Assembly (NCBI GenBank): GCA_028285585.1
Contig: JANQOU010000006.1
Span: 186,001 to 250,000 of the forward strand
Direction of reading: 5' to 3'
Length of the DNA stretch: 64,000 nucleotides
Source: Acidimicrobiia bacterium
GTDB lineage: Bacteria; Actinomycetota; Acidimicrobiia; Spongiisociales; ZC4RG35
Shown here: positions 8,453 through 17,828 of the stretch, piece by piece
Position numbering within the stretch: position 1 is the stretch's first letter
Layout of the letters: every line of letters begins with the position of its first letter
Position numbers and translations under genes: made by a program
Notes under the pieces: model-generated
The model's input: the letters and a program-made list of their open reading frames with translations, nothing else
What the model was told of the DNA's origin: nothing
The model's database searches: none

Positions 8453-9502
8453 GTGGACCGCGTCCGAATCGAGACCTTTCTCGAGGCCTTCACCGAGCAT
8501 CTCGCCGGTGCCACCACCATCGGCTTGCTGGCCGTCGCAGATCGATCAGGTCTGAGCCGGCACCTCATGGAGCATCCGTCGGGAACGAGTGCCGAGATCG
8601 CGGAAGCCGCCGACCTCGAGGAGAGATACGTGCGCGAGATCCTCTCGGGGCTGGCTGCTGCGGGGATCGTCGAGTACGACGCCGGTTCCAAGGTCTTCAC
8701 GATGCCCGCCGAGCACAGCCTGTTCCTCGCCGATGAGACAAGCCCGTACTTCATGGGCGGCTGGCTGGACATGATCCCCGCCGTCATGTCGCAGGTCGAG
8801 GGTGTGGCCACGGCCACAGCCCATGGAGGCGGCGTCGGGTTCGAGGAGTACGGGAGAACGATGATCCGGGGCATCGACCGAGGGAATGCACCCTCACAAA
8901 CGGTCTTTCTGACGAAACGCTGGCTGCCGGCGGTCCCCGAGTTGGCCGAGAGACTCGAGAAGGGCGCCCGCATCGCCGACGTTGGCTGTGGATCGGGCAC
9001 CGCCGCAATCTTGATGGCAAAGGCCTACCCGAACTGCCAGGTCGTTGGCTACGACGTGTCGGCCGATTCGGTGACGGTGGCGCGGAGCCGTTCCGAAGAC
9101 ATCGAGAACGTCGAGTTCCACAATTACTCGGTGGAGGAGATCCCCACGGACCACCCGTTCGACCTCATAACCACGTTCGACGTGATCCATGATCTGCCAG
9201 ACCCTGCCGAGGGCTTGGAATGCATCAGAGAAGCCCTGAAGCCAGACGGGATGTTCCTGATGATGGAGCCCGAGGCGAGCTCGCATCTCGAGAACAACCT
9301 GACCGCGGCCGGCGCTCTCCTCTATGGCATCTCAGCCCTCCACTGCATGACCCAGTCACTGGCCAAAGACGGGGCGGGGTTGGGTGCAGCCTGGGGACGA
9401 GAGCTGGCCGAGGAATACGCCGCCGAGGCCGGATTTGGCTCGTTCCAGCGTCTCGACGACATCAGCAACCGATTCTCGGCCTTCTACCTGCTCGAGCCAT
9501 GA
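8453..9502 (+). CDS. SAM-dependent methyltransferase with N-terminal winged-helix domain
   Basis: A protein of 349 residues. Residues about 1-80 form the helical/winged-helix dimerisation region seen in Rv2258c-like and O-methyltransferase-like enzymes; residues about 160-280 are a class I methyltransferase fold with the SAM-binding DVGCGSGTAAI loop and the GYDVS acidic strand end. GTG start at 8453 follows GAGGAG. It lies 44 nt after hutI and its stop is 1 nt from the hutF start, so it is embedded in the histidine operon. No step of the known histidine pathway needs a methyltransferase; the substrate is unknown. Confidence 0.88.
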   Translation: MDRVRIETFLEAFTEHLAGATTIGLLAVADRSGLSRHLMEHPSGTSAEIAEAADLEERYVREILSGLAAAGIVEYDAGSKVFTMPAEHSLFLADETSPYFMGGWLDMIPAVMSQVEGVATATAHGGGVGFEEYGRTMIRGIDRGNAPSQTVFLTKRWLPAVPELAERLEKGARIADVGCGSGTAAILMAKAYPNCQVVGYDVSADSVTVARSRSEDIENVEFHNYSVEEIPTDHPFDLITTFDVIHDLPDPAEGLECIREALKPDGMFLMMEPEASSHLENNLTAAGALLYGISALHCMTQSLAKDGAGLGAAWGRELAEEYAAEAGFGSFQRLDDISNRFSAFYLLEP

Positions 9503-9503
9503 G

Positions 9504-10772
9504 ATGACCGTCCAGTGGCTCGCCGACAAGGCCTGGCTCGGAGGTGAGAACCTCGCCGAGAACGTCCTCCTATCAGTTGAGGGAGGCGTGATCAGGCAGG
9601 TCGAGGCCAACTCGGCCCACCCAGCAGCAAAGCGGATCAACGGAGTCACGCTTCCAGGGGTGGTCAACGCCCACTCCCATGCGTTTCATCGGAGGCTTCG
9701 CGGCCGCACCCACCAGCAAGGAGGTGACTTCTGGGTCTGGAGGGAGATGATGTACGAGACGGCCGCGGAGTTGACTCCCGACAGCTACAGGGCGCTGGCC
9801 ACGGACGTGTATCGCGAAATGCTCGAGGCCGGGTTCACCGCCGTCGGCGAGTTCCACTACCTCCACCATCAACCCGGCGGGGTGCCGTACGACGATCCCA
9901 ACGAGATGGGTCACGCCCTGATCGAGGCGGCGACAGAAGCCGGCATCCGCATCAACCTGTTGGACGCCGGCTACCTGAGAGGAGGAGTTGGCGGGACGGA
10001 ACTGTCGCCGGTTCAACTCCGATTCAGCGATGGGTCTGTGGAGGCCTGGCTGGAGCGGGTCAGCGGGCTCGTGGACCGATACGAAGGAGAGCCGTCGGTT
10101 CGGATCGGCATTGCCCCTCACTCCGTTCGAGCGCTGACACCGGAGGACTTGCGAAAGGTGGCCGAGCTGCGCGACAGCAGCCTCCGCTGTCACATCCACG
10201 TCTCTGAGCAGCTGGCGGAGAACTCCGACACTTTCGAGGCAACCGGCATGACTCCGGTACAGCTTCTCGGCGATTGTGGCCTGCTGGGCGAGTGGACCAC
10301 GGCGGTGCACGCCACGCACCTGACCGAAGAAGACATCGCCGCCTTGGGTGAGTCCGGCACCGGTGTTTGCTACTGCGCAACCACCGAGCGCGAGCTGGCA
10401 GACGGCTTGGGCCCGTCGGGGGCCTTGCGCAACGCAGGTGTTCCGCTGTCGATCGGAACCGACTCCCATGCGGTGATCGACCCCTTCGAGGAGGCTCGGG
10501 GAATCGAGCTGCACAACCGGCTGGCCACGGGTCGGCGCGGCGAGCTATCGGCCTCAGAGCTGATGGCCGCAGCGACATCAGGAGGCTCGAACGCCTTGGG
10601 GTTCTCTCCCAACGAGATCGCGGTCGGGGCACCGGCCGACTTCACTGTCGTGTCGACCGGCTCCCGGCGCACCCAGGACGTCGCAGCCGAAGGCCGGCTC
10701 CAACAGCTGCTCTACACAGCCACAAACGCCGACGTGTCAGCCGTCTTCGTCGCTGGAAAGCAGGTCGTCTAA
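9504..10772 (+). CDS. hutF: Formimidoylglutamate deiminase
   Basis: Deiminates N-formimidoyl-L-glutamate to N-formyl-L-glutamate and ammonia, the alternative fourth step of histidine degradation, normally followed by HutG. The protein has 422 residues of the amidohydrolase superfamily. The metal site NAHSHAFHRRLRG is near residue 55, and the GEFHYLHHQPGG segment near residue 117 is characteristic of HutF rather than HutI or guanine deaminase. IGTDSHAVIDPFEE supplies the late aspartate. ATG at 9504, 1 nt after the methyltransferase stop. The end overlaps the convergent peptidase gene by 4 nt. Confidence 0.92.
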   Translation: MTVQWLADKAWLGGENLAENVLLSVEGGVIRQVEANSAHPAAKRINGVTLPGVVNAHSHAFHRRLRGRTHQQGGDFWVWREMMYETAAELTPDSYRALATDVYREMLEAGFTAVGEFHYLHHQPGGVPYDDPNEMGHALIEAATEAGIRINLLDAGYLRGGVGGTELSPVQLRFSDGSVEAWLERVSGLVDRYEGEPSVRIGIAPHSVRALTPEDLRKVAELRDSSLRCHIHVSEQLAENSDTFEATGMTPVQLLGDCGLLGEWTTAVHATHLTEEDIAALGESGTGVCYCATTERELADGLGPSGALRNAGVPLSIGTDSHAVIDPFEEARGIELHNRLATGRRGELSASELMAAATSGGSNALGFSPNEIAVGAPADFTVVSTGSRRTQDVAAEGRLQQLLYTATNADVSAVFVAGKQVV

Positions 10773-11584
10773 GGCAAGCCCAGCCAAGCCGGTGTAGCCA
10801 CCGGCTCCATGCCGCCAGGACAACGGTGCAGGTCAACCGAGATGGCTGCGGCGGGACCGTGGGCTGCGGCCACAACCTGGGGAAGCCCACAGGCAGCCAG
10901 TGAGGTGCCCACCCAAACGAACTCCCATGGTTCGGGGTTAGGGCCCTGATTGTCGACATCGTCCGGGTAAGAGGGGATCAAGCCATGCGACTTTGGCACC
11001 GCGAAGTTGTCGTCTTTGAGCCACCGATAGTCGGGCGTCGCTCGGAACCCGCCAAACGTCCCGGATCGGTACCGGAAGTCGAGTGCGTAGCCGGCGTGAT
11101 GCTTCGACGTGCCAGGCACCGAATACCAGGTGAGAGTTGCGTCGATTGCCGTATCTGAGGTCCCCGACAGTTTCGAGTTGAATTGTGTTCGCTGGGCTGC
11201 CGGCGATCGATAGGCGGACGACACGATGAAATACATGCCAGCGGCTCGGGCCTGGGTCTTCAGCCCTTTCCAGGCCGCAGCAGCTTGGGGTTGCATGACC
11301 ACTCCGTCGGCCCGATTCAGGTCATCTCCCGCCGTGGGCCGGAGCACATAGCCCCGAGAGAAGGCTGCTTCCCAAATCCGCTCGTCGAGATCGTCGTTGC
11401 CCGTAATCGGATATCTCCCGTTGGGAGCCTCGAGGTTCGGCAACGTGTTGGCCACGGCATAGTCGTACAAGGCCACGAACTCTTCACCGGTGTACTCAGG
11501 AAAGGCGTGACCTTCGGCGGAAGCAACGCCAGGGGCCACAAGCACCATCGCCCACACCATTAAAAGCCAGAGCAAACGGCTCAT
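10769..11584 (-). CDS. Secreted M15B-type (VanY-like) peptidase, altered zinc site
   Basis: An exported protein of 271 residues with a signal peptide (residues 1-23, ending GVASA). The fold is that of M15B D,D-carboxypeptidases acting on peptidoglycan stem peptides: SSAYRS, then SKHHAGYALDF carrying the first zinc His and Asp. The closing motif, usually E-P-W-H, reads EPWEF, so the third zinc ligand is Glu instead of His. It may be inactive, use Glu as ligand, or bind substrate only. ATG at 11584; GTG at 11587 is equally possible. It lies downstream of the DUF2207 gene by 29 nt. Confidence 0.85.
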   Translation of the reverse strand: MSRLLWLLMVWAMVLVAPGVASAEGHAFPEYTGEEFVALYDYAVANTLPNLEAPNGRYPITGNDDLDERIWEAAFSRGYVLRPTAGDDLNRADGVVMQPQAAAAWKGLKTQARAAGMYFIVSSAYRSPAAQRTQFNSKLSGTSDTAIDATLTWYSVPGTSKHHAGYALDFRYRSGTFGGFRATPDYRWLKDDNFAVPKSHGLIPSYPDDVDNQGPNPEPWEFVWVGTSLAACGLPQVVAAAHGPAAAISVDLHRCPGGMEPVATPAWLGLP

Positions 11585-11613
11585 CACCCGCAGACGGTAG
11601 ATCCGGTGATCGG

Positions 11614-13470
11614 TTACCAGGCTCCGCCTCCACCACCGCCGCCACCGCCTCCTCCGCCACCGGAGAACCCACCCCCGCCGCCACCGGACCCCGGGGGTGT
11701 GAAAGCACCTGAAAGCGCTGACTCGATGCCCACGAAGGCGTTTTCCGTGTGACCGCCGGAGAACCCGTAGTGGCCGAACCAGTACAGGCTCGAAGTGGTC
11801 TCCAGCTCGGGTGGGGCATGGAGACGCGCCTGCTCGAGCACCTCCTGAGCCAAACCGAAGGTGATGGCATAGACCAGGTATCGGTCCCACAAGTCCAGGG
11901 AGATCACCGGGGCGTCGTGGATTCGCGAGAAGTCCTTCAGGTAGTCGCGGAAAGCTTCCCAACGCGCTGCCTCCAATGCCCCTTCGGGGCTGCGCTTGGT
12001 GCGAACCCGTCGAAAGCTGAACAAGGCAAAGAGGATCACAGCACCCAGGAACACGCCCACAAGGATCAGGATCGCCATCACCTGGCCTCCGGGCATCCTG
12101 TCGCCGAGGAAGCGGGGCAGCACAAAGAAGCTGAGCAAGAGAACGCCGACCAGGCCGAGCCGGACGAACCAGGAGATGGCATGGCCAGCGTTGTCGAGCA
12201 TGCCGCTCCGCTTGATCGCATCGAGGACACGACTCCGGAAAGATTGATAGGTCTCGGCGTTGGCCGCGGCATCCTCACGGATCGCCGTCTTGAACTCATG
12301 GAGAGGACGGGGCCCGGTGTCGAGGGCACGACGGACGACTGTCATGACCGACTGCTCGAAGTCGCGCATCCCGCTGGTTGATCCCGTCTCAGAGAGCACG
12401 AGATCGGTGATCGTCTCGGTTCTGAGGCCCGCCCAGGTGACACGCTCCACCTGCGACGGCGTGGCTTCAATGGCACCTTTCCGGATCAGGTCGAAGAGGG
12501 TGGCAGTGAACTCCTTCTCACCAACACCGCCCTGGCTGAGCAACGCACCGACTTCGGCCGGGGAAAGATCTGACGGAGGCTCCTGCTCGTACTCCCGGTC
12601 GTAGTCCACTCTCGGCTCGCGCCCATAGAAGAAGTACACCAGGCCACCAAACCCAAACGTGATCGCGATCAGCGCGATCCCACCAATGAGCAGGCCTGTC
12701 CTCGCCGCGGCCGCCGCTAGCTCCGCTTCTTCAGCTCTCTGCGCCTCCTCGGCGAGGATCCCTTCGAGACCGGGCCTGTCAATCGTCTGGGCACCAGACT
12801 GGGATTGGAGCAGATCAATCGGGAAGACCACCCTCATCTCCACCCATTGCTCGGCTGGAACACCCCTAGCGGTCAAAGATGGCGAGATGCCGTCGTCCCC
12901 GAGGCTCGTCGAGCCGTCGACTGTATAGGGACGGCCCCAAACCAGGACGTCTCCCGAGACCGCGCCATCGGGAAGAATCACCTCGGCTTCGACCTGGCTT
13001 GCACCAACACTCCAGTCCTCACCCCAGACCTGCCACTCGAGATCCACGACGTCGGTGTAAGCGAAGGTGGCCCCGCTGACTCGATAGACGATCTGGAAGG
13101 TGCGCAGCCGGTCGACACTGCTGTGATGCCAGACCACGCGCATGTGCCCGGCGACCGGCTCCACCCCGTAGCTGCCGGGGGGTGATGAGCACCCCAGGAC
13201 GGTGCAACCGTCCTTTTGGTACACGCCGGTCTCGTCGGATACCGAGACGACATCGACTGTCTCCCCCGGTCTGACCTTGATGTCGCGAAACGCGCCGCTG
13301 AAGCTTCCGGAGAAGTCATATGTGAGTCTCTCGGTGACTTCGAGAGATCCGTCGTCGTTGACAACCACCGTGACATCGGCACTCTCGATCCAGAACGATT
13401 TGGCGTGAGCCGGCAACGCCGGCAGAACGACAACCGCTAGGAGGAGAAGGAGCCGAAGCTGCCTTCTCAT
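11614..13470 (-). CDS. DUF2207 membrane protein with Gly-rich tail
   Basis: A protein of 618 residues. It has a signal peptide (1-23, PAHA), an extracytoplasmic beta-rich DUF2207 domain to about residue 250, a membrane segment near 255-280, a cytoplasmic region, and two further membrane segments near 430-490. The C-terminus is almost pure glycine with Phe, Ser and a final AW, the tail seen in many DUF2207 and TPM-domain proteins. Function unknown; members occur beside lemA, as here (lemA ends 1 nt before this ATG). It is probably an envelope-maintenance protein (inference). Confidence 0.88.
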   Translation of the reverse strand: MRRQLRLLLLLAVVVLPALPAHAKSFWIESADVTVVVNDDGSLEVTERLTYDFSGSFSGAFRDIKVRPGETVDVVSVSDETGVYQKDGCTVLGCSSPPGSYGVEPVAGHMRVVWHHSSVDRLRTFQIVYRVSGATFAYTDVVDLEWQVWGEDWSVGASQVEAEVILPDGAVSGDVLVWGRPYTVDGSTSLGDDGISPSLTARGVPAEQWVEMRVVFPIDLLQSQSGAQTIDRPGLEGILAEEAQRAEEAELAAAAARTGLLIGGIALIAITFGFGGLVYFFYGREPRVDYDREYEQEPPSDLSPAEVGALLSQGGVGEKEFTATLFDLIRKGAIEATPSQVERVTWAGLRTETITDLVLSETGSTSGMRDFEQSVMTVVRRALDTGPRPLHEFKTAIREDAAANAETYQSFRSRVLDAIKRSGMLDNAGHAISWFVRLGLVGVLLLSFFVLPRFLGDRMPGGQVMAILILVGVFLGAVILFALFSFRRVRTKRSPEGALEAARWEAFRDYLKDFSRIHDAPVISLDLWDRYLVYAITFGLAQEVLEQARLHAPPELETTSSLYWFGHYGFSGGHTENAFVGIESALSGAFTPPGSGGGGGGFSGGGGGGGGGGGGGAW

Positions 13471-13471
13471 C

Positions 13472-14020
13472 TCAAAACTCGACTACTGGAGCCTCTTCCG
13501 CCTCGTCGCCGGCGACGAAGAACTCCCGGGGCTTGAACCCGGTGATGGCAGCCACGATGTTGGTCGGGATCTGCTGCACCCTGTTGTTGTAGGTGAGCAC
13601 GGTGTCGTTGTAGATCTGGCGGCTGACCGCGATGCGATTCTCCGTCTCCTCGAGGTCCTCCTGGAGGCTGGCGAAGTTCTCCGAGGCCCTCAGCTCCGGA
13701 TAGTCCTCGGCCACGGCGAAGAGCTGGCGGAGCGCCTGCGTGAGGAAGTTCTCCGCCTGGGCCTGCTCTGCAGGCGTGGATGCCGATTGCGCACCGGCCC
13801 GGGCCTGCGTCACTCGCTCGAACGTCTCCTGCTCGTGGGTCGCGTATCCCTTCACCGTCTCGACCAGGTTGGGTATCAGGTCGTATCGGCGCTTCAGCTG
13901 GACATCTATCTGCGACCACGCGTTGTCAACGCGGTTCCGATCACGGACCAAGCCGTTGTAGACGACTACGAAGATGACAACGAGAAGCCCGACTGCGATG
14001 AGGAAGATCGTCCAACCCAT
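13472..14020 (-). CDS. lemA: LemA family protein
   Basis: A protein of 182 residues. It has one N-terminal membrane segment ([17 protein letters not shown]) followed by [20 protein letters not shown] and the [17 protein letters not shown] helix, the family hallmark. The remainder is helical bundle ending in a short acidic tail. The role of LemA proteins is not settled; they are membrane-anchored with the helical part outside. First gene of lemA-DUF2207-peptidase on the minus strand, 35 nt from the sucD end. Confidence 0.95.
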   Translation of the reverse strand: MGWTIFLIAVGLLVVIFVVVYNGLVRDRNRVDNAWSQIDVQLKRRYDLIPNLVETVKGYATHEQETFERVTQARAGAQSASTPAEQAQAENFLTQALRQLFAVAEDYPELRASENFASLQEDLEETENRIAVSRQIYNDTVLTYNNRVQQIPTNIVAAITGFKPREFFVAGDEAEEAPVVEF

Positions 14021-14055
14021 GCGGTCAGCCTAGGCGACCCGTCTGCTCCGAGCCC

Positions 14056-14979
14056 TCAGCCGAGGGCACGAACCATCGCCTCGCCCATGTCGGACGGAGT
14101 CTCCGCCACCACGATCCCCGCGTCGGCCATTGCCTCGATTTTCGCCGCAGCGGTGCCTTTCCCGCCCGAGACGATGGCGCCGGCGTGGCCCATCCGCTTC
14201 CCAGGGGGTGCGGTGGTGCCGGCGATGAAGCCCGCCACCGGCTTGCTCATCTCGGCCTTCACGAACTCGGCTGCCTCCTCTTCGGCGGTTCCCCCGATCT
14301 CACCGATCATGATGACGCCTTCCGTCTCAGGGTCGGCCTCGAAGAGGCTCAAGCAGTCGACGAAACTGGTGCCGTTGACCGGGTCCCCGCCTATGCCGAT
14401 AGCCGTCGTCTGGCCGAGCCCGAGCAACGTGAGCTGGTGAACGGCCTCGTAGGTGAGGGTGCCGGAACGGGAGACGACGCCGATGCGGCCGCGTTCGTGG
14501 ATATAGCCCGGCATGATGCCGATCTTGCACTCGCCGGGGGTGATGACACCCGGGCAGTTGGGGCCGACCAGACGGGTTCCAGTACCTTGGAGATAGCGCT
14601 TTGCCACGATCATGTCGGCAACGGGAATCCCCTCCGTTATCGCGACAACCAGTTCCACCCCGGCCGCGGTGGCCTCCATGATGGCGTCGGCAGCAAAAGG
14701 GGGCGGGACATAGACGACGGAGGCGTTCGCCCCGGTCTCGGCAACTGCATCGGCAACTGTCGCGTACACCGGCACGTCGACCGAGTAGGTGTCGTCTCTG
14801 CCGGCGACGCCGGAGTGGTCGGTCTCTCCCTCGAAACTCGTAGTCGTCCCGGCCTTGGTCGGATGGACCGCAGCCACGACGTTAGTGCCATACGCGATCG
14901 CCTTGTCCGTGTGGAACTGCCCCGTCTTGCCCATGCCCTGAACCAGGAGCCTGGTGCTCTTGTCGACGAGAACACTCAT
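14056..14979 (-). CDS. sucD: Succinyl-CoA synthetase, alpha subunit
   Basis: Alpha subunit (307 residues) of the enzyme interconverting succinyl-CoA and succinate with ATP or GTP formation in the citric acid cycle. It shows [10 protein letters not shown] for CoA binding, [10 protein letters not shown], and [10 protein letters not shown] with the phosphorylated histidine. The N-terminus is a few residues extended compared with common SucD. Its ATG overlaps the sucC stop by 4 nt, so the subunits are translated together. The upstream B12-binding mutase subunit suggests use in propionate/methylmalonyl-CoA breakdown also. Confidence 0.97.
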   Translation of the reverse strand: MSVLVDKSTRLLVQGMGKTGQFHTDKAIAYGTNVVAAVHPTKAGTTTSFEGETDHSGVAGRDDTYSVDVPVYATVADAVAETGANASVVYVPPPFAADAIMEATAAGVELVVAITEGIPVADMIVAKRYLQGTGTRLVGPNCPGVITPGECKIGIMPGYIHERGRIGVVSRSGTLTYEAVHQLTLLGLGQTTAIGIGGDPVNGTSFVDCLSLFEADPETEGVIMIGEIGGTAEEEAAEFVKAEMSKPVAGFIAGTTAPPGKRMGHAGAIVSGGKGTAAAKIEAMADAGIVVAETPSDMGEAMVRALG

Positions 14980-16199
14980 GTGGTGAGCTCCAAGATCTTC
15001 TCGGCACCGTCACGAAGGCTGCCGGCATTGACGACCTCGAGATCAGACTCCTCGATGATCTGCTTGCCCAGCTCGACGTTGGTCCCTTCCAGTCGCACGA
15101 CCAGAGGCACCTCCAGCCCAACCCGCTCGACGGCCTCGACGATGCCGGTGGCGATGACGTCGCACCTCATTATCCCGCCGAAGATGTTCACGAATATCCC
15201 CCGCACATTTGGGTCTTTGGTGATGATCTGAAAGGCGGTGGTCACCTGGTCGGCTGTGGCACCACCTCCAACATCGAGAAAGTTGGCCGGCTCTCCCCCG
15301 ACATGCTTGATGGTGTCCATCGTCGCCATCGCCAACCCGGCGCCGTTGACCAGGCAGCCAATCGTCCCGTCGAGCTTGATGTAGTTGAGCCCGGCGTTCT
15401 TGGCTGCAAGCTCCGCCGGATCTTCCTCCGTGTCATCTCTCATGTCGGCGATGTCTGGATGCCGGTACAGGGCGTTGTCGTCGAAAGCCATCTTGCCGTC
15501 AAGTGCCATCACCTGACCCTCACCGGTCACGACCAGTGGGTTGATCTCGATCAGGTCGGTGTCGAGATCTGAAGCGGCTTGTGCCAGAGCCTTGACGAAC
15601 ACGGCGAAGTTCTTGCCGGGCTCGCCGTCCAAAGAGAGACCGTGTGCCAGCGCATTGGCCTGGAAACCGGCGAGGCCGATGGCCGGGTCGATCTCCTCGC
15701 GGAGGATCTTCTCAGGAGTCTCCTCCGCCACCTTCTCGATCTCCATGCCACCTTCGGTAGAAGCCATGACGATGTTCCGCGACGTCGAGCGGTCGAGGAG
15801 AACAGCCAGGTACAACTCCCTGGCTATGTCGATGCCCTGCTCGACATAGAGCCGGTTCACCACCTTGCCCTCGTCGCCGGTCTGAATCGTCACAAGAGTG
15901 CTTCCGAGCATCTTCTTGGCGAGGTCGCGGACCGCCTCCTCGGCAGCCGCCGGCCCGCCTTCGATGCCGTCCGTCACCACGTTGACACCTCTGACTTCGG
16001 GGAACTCCTTGAAAGTCCCCTTGCCCCGGCCCCCGGCGTGAATCTGCGCCTTGATGACCACCACCGGGTTGCCCGATTCCTCGATCAAAGGCCGAACCGC
16101 GGCGACGGCCTCATCGACAGAGCGCGCCACCCTGCCCAATGGGACAGGTATGTCGCGGCCAGCCATCAAGTGCTTGGCCTGATGCTCGTGGATCTTCAA
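14976..16199 (-). CDS. sucC: Succinyl-CoA synthetase, beta subunit
   Basis: Beta subunit (407 residues), with an ATP-grasp domain and a C-terminal ligase domain. The start [11 protein letters not shown] matches the family MxLHEYQAKxL. HAGGRGKG and EINPLVVTG are in the ATP-grasp part, and [13 protein letters not shown] is the conserved C-terminal segment. The start codon is TTG at 16199, sharing TTGA with the stop of the mutase subunit gene. Order on the message is mutase subunit, sucC, sucD. Confidence 0.97.
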   Translation of the reverse strand: MKIHEHQAKHLMAGRDIPVPLGRVARSVDEAVAAVRPLIEESGNPVVVIKAQIHAGGRGKGTFKEFPEVRGVNVVTDGIEGGPAAAEEAVRDLAKKMLGSTLVTIQTGDEGKVVNRLYVEQGIDIARELYLAVLLDRSTSRNIVMASTEGGMEIEKVAEETPEKILREEIDPAIGLAGFQANALAHGLSLDGEPGKNFAVFVKALAQAASDLDTDLIEINPLVVTGEGQVMALDGKMAFDDNALYRHPDIADMRDDTEEDPAELAAKNAGLNYIKLDGTIGCLVNGAGLAMATMDTIKHVGGEPANFLDVGGGATADQVTTAFQIITKDPNVRGIFVNIFGGIMRCDVIATGIVEAVERVGLEVPLVVRLEGTNVELGKQIIEESDLEVVNAGSLRDGAEKILELTT

Positions 16200-16597
16200 T
16201 TGGTTCCTTTCTGAGAGACGTTGTCGGTGACCCAGGCGGTGATCTCGTCGAGCGGAGTGCCCGGGGTGAAGATCATCTGAAGACCGGCCTCGGTGAGCGA
16301 CGGGATGTCGGCATCCGGGATGACACCGCCGCCGAACACCATGATGTCGCTGGCATCGCGACCGGCAAGCTCGTCCACCACTTTGGGGAACAGCGTGTTG
16401 TGGGCACCGGACAGCGACGAGAGCCCGACCGCGTCGACATCCTCCTGAAGCGCTGTTTCGGCGATCTGCGCCGGTGTCTGGTGCAGACCCGAGTAGATCA
16501 CCTCGAAACCGGCGTCACGGAGAGCTCGCGCGATGACCTTTGCACCTCGGTCGTGGCCGTCGAGGCCTGGCTTGGCGATGAGAATCCGACGCGGCAT
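16196..16597 (-). CDS. Cobalamin B12-binding subunit of methylmalonyl-CoA mutase type enzyme
   Basis: A stand-alone B12-binding domain of 133 residues. The lower-ligand signature DGHDRG (DxHxxG) is at about residues 14-19, followed by SSLSGAH and GGGVIP, which cradle the nucleotide tail. Such small subunits pair with a separate catalytic subunit, most often methylmalonyl-CoA mutase, which converts methylmalonyl-CoA to succinyl-CoA. The catalytic subunit is not in this window. Overlap with sucC fits this pathway. ATG at 16597 was chosen over 16633, which lacks conservation. Another acyl-CoA mutase (ethylmalonyl or isobutyryl) cannot be excluded. Confidence 0.9.
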   Translation of the reverse strand: MPRRILIAKPGLDGHDRGAKVIARALRDAGFEVIYSGLHQTPAQIAETALQEDVDAVGLSSLSGAHNTLFPKVVDELAGRDASDIMVFGGGVIPDADIPSLTEAGLQMIFTPGTPLDEITAWVTDNVSQKGTN

Positions 16598-16691
16598 GTC
16601 GGCTGGCGAGGGTAGCGGCCCTAGAGAGCCCAAAGGCCGCGTTGTGCCACGAGACGATTCCGTGAACAGGGTTGAGGCCTACCCTTGGTAT

Positions 16692-17789
16692 ATGCCCAAA
16701 TCGAATCTTCACGGCCTGGCCGCCTCCGGAGTGAGCGTTTGGTCGGATCAGATCTCAAAGTCGATGCTCGACAGCGGAGAGCTTGGCCAGAGGATCGAAG
16801 CCGACGCAGTGACCGGAGTCACATCCAACCCGACAATTTTCGCCGGCGCGATCCTCGGCTCCGACGACTACACAGCGCAACTCCAGGATCTCAAGTCCGC
16901 AGGGACTCCTACAGAGGAGATCATCAAGAGCCTCATGGCGTCCGACATCACCCGGGCCTGCGACGAGCTTGCCTCGGTTCATCGTTCGACGGGCGGCAGC
17001 GACGGCTTCGTGTCCGTCGAGGTCTCTCCCACGCTCGCATCCAACACCGAGGCGACAGTCGAAGAGGCTCGGGACTGGGTGAAGCAGATCAACCGTCCCA
17101 ACCTCCTGGTCAAAGTCCCGGCAACACCGGAAGGCATCCCAGCCATTCGCCAGCTGATCGGAGAAGGGATATCAGTGAACGTGACCCTCATCTTCTCGCT
17201 GGAGAGGTATCGAGAGGTGATGGAGGCGTACATCTCGGGCTTGGAGGACTTCGGCAACATCGGCGGCGACCTCACATCGGTGTCCTCTGTGGCGTCTTTC
17301 TTCGTGTCGAGATTCGACAGCGAGGTGGACAAGAGGCTCGAATCAGTGGGAAGCGCTCAGGCGCTGGCCCTCCGAGGGAAGACTGCGGTGGCCAACGCCC
17401 AAGCCGCCTACGGCGAGTACCTAGAGGAGTTTGGGTCAGCCCGCTATGAGACGCTGGCGGCGAGAGGAGCGAGACCCCAGAAGCCGCTCTGGGCTTCCAC
17501 GTCGACAAAGAACCCCGACTACCACGACCTTCTTTACGTGGAGGATCTGGCGGCACCCGACACCATCAACACCATGCCGATCGCAACGATCGAGGCCTAC
17601 CAAGACCACGGGAACCCGACCCCAGGCCACTTCTCAGCAGCCGACATTGAGACGGCGAGGATGTCGTTGGCCGAGCTCGGCGACGTCGGCATCGACTACG
17701 ACGACGTCGTGCAGGCTCTCGAGGACGAGGGCGTGGACAAGTTCGTGCAGAGCTGGAACGACCTGCTCGACTCTGTCGACACCGCCTAG
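16692..17789 (+). CDS. tal: Transaldolase
   Basis: A protein of 365 residues, the length of actinobacterial transaldolases. It transfers dihydroxyacetone units between sugar phosphates in the pentose phosphate pathway. The N-terminal SVWSDQISKSML, then VTSNPTIFAGA, and NLLVKVPATPEG with the Schiff-base lysine are present; SRFDSEVDKRL and WASTSTKNPDY complete the family pattern. ATG at 16692 matches the family start. No strong ribosome-binding site stands before it (GAGG is 14 nt away). Divergent from the mutase subunit gene, 94 nt apart. Confidence 0.96.
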   Translation: MPKSNLHGLAASGVSVWSDQISKSMLDSGELGQRIEADAVTGVTSNPTIFAGAILGSDDYTAQLQDLKSAGTPTEEIIKSLMASDITRACDELASVHRSTGGSDGFVSVEVSPTLASNTEATVEEARDWVKQINRPNLLVKVPATPEGIPAIRQLIGEGISVNVTLIFSLERYREVMEAYISGLEDFGNIGGDLTSVSSVASFFVSRFDSEVDKRLESVGSAQALALRGKTAVANAQAAYGEYLEEFGSARYETLAARGARPQKPLWASTSTKNPDYHDLLYVEDLAAPDTINTMPIATIEAYQDHGNPTPGHFSAADIETARMSLAELGDVGIDYDDVVQALEDEGVDKFVQSWNDLLDSVDTA

Positions 17790-17828
17790 CCGGGCTCTAC
17801 TCCCAACGCGGCTACAGCTCCGACCGTC

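Noticed and set aside
11617-11700. GGN-repeat tract as a simple repeat locus
   Set aside because: It encodes the normal glycine-rich tail of DUF2207 proteins.
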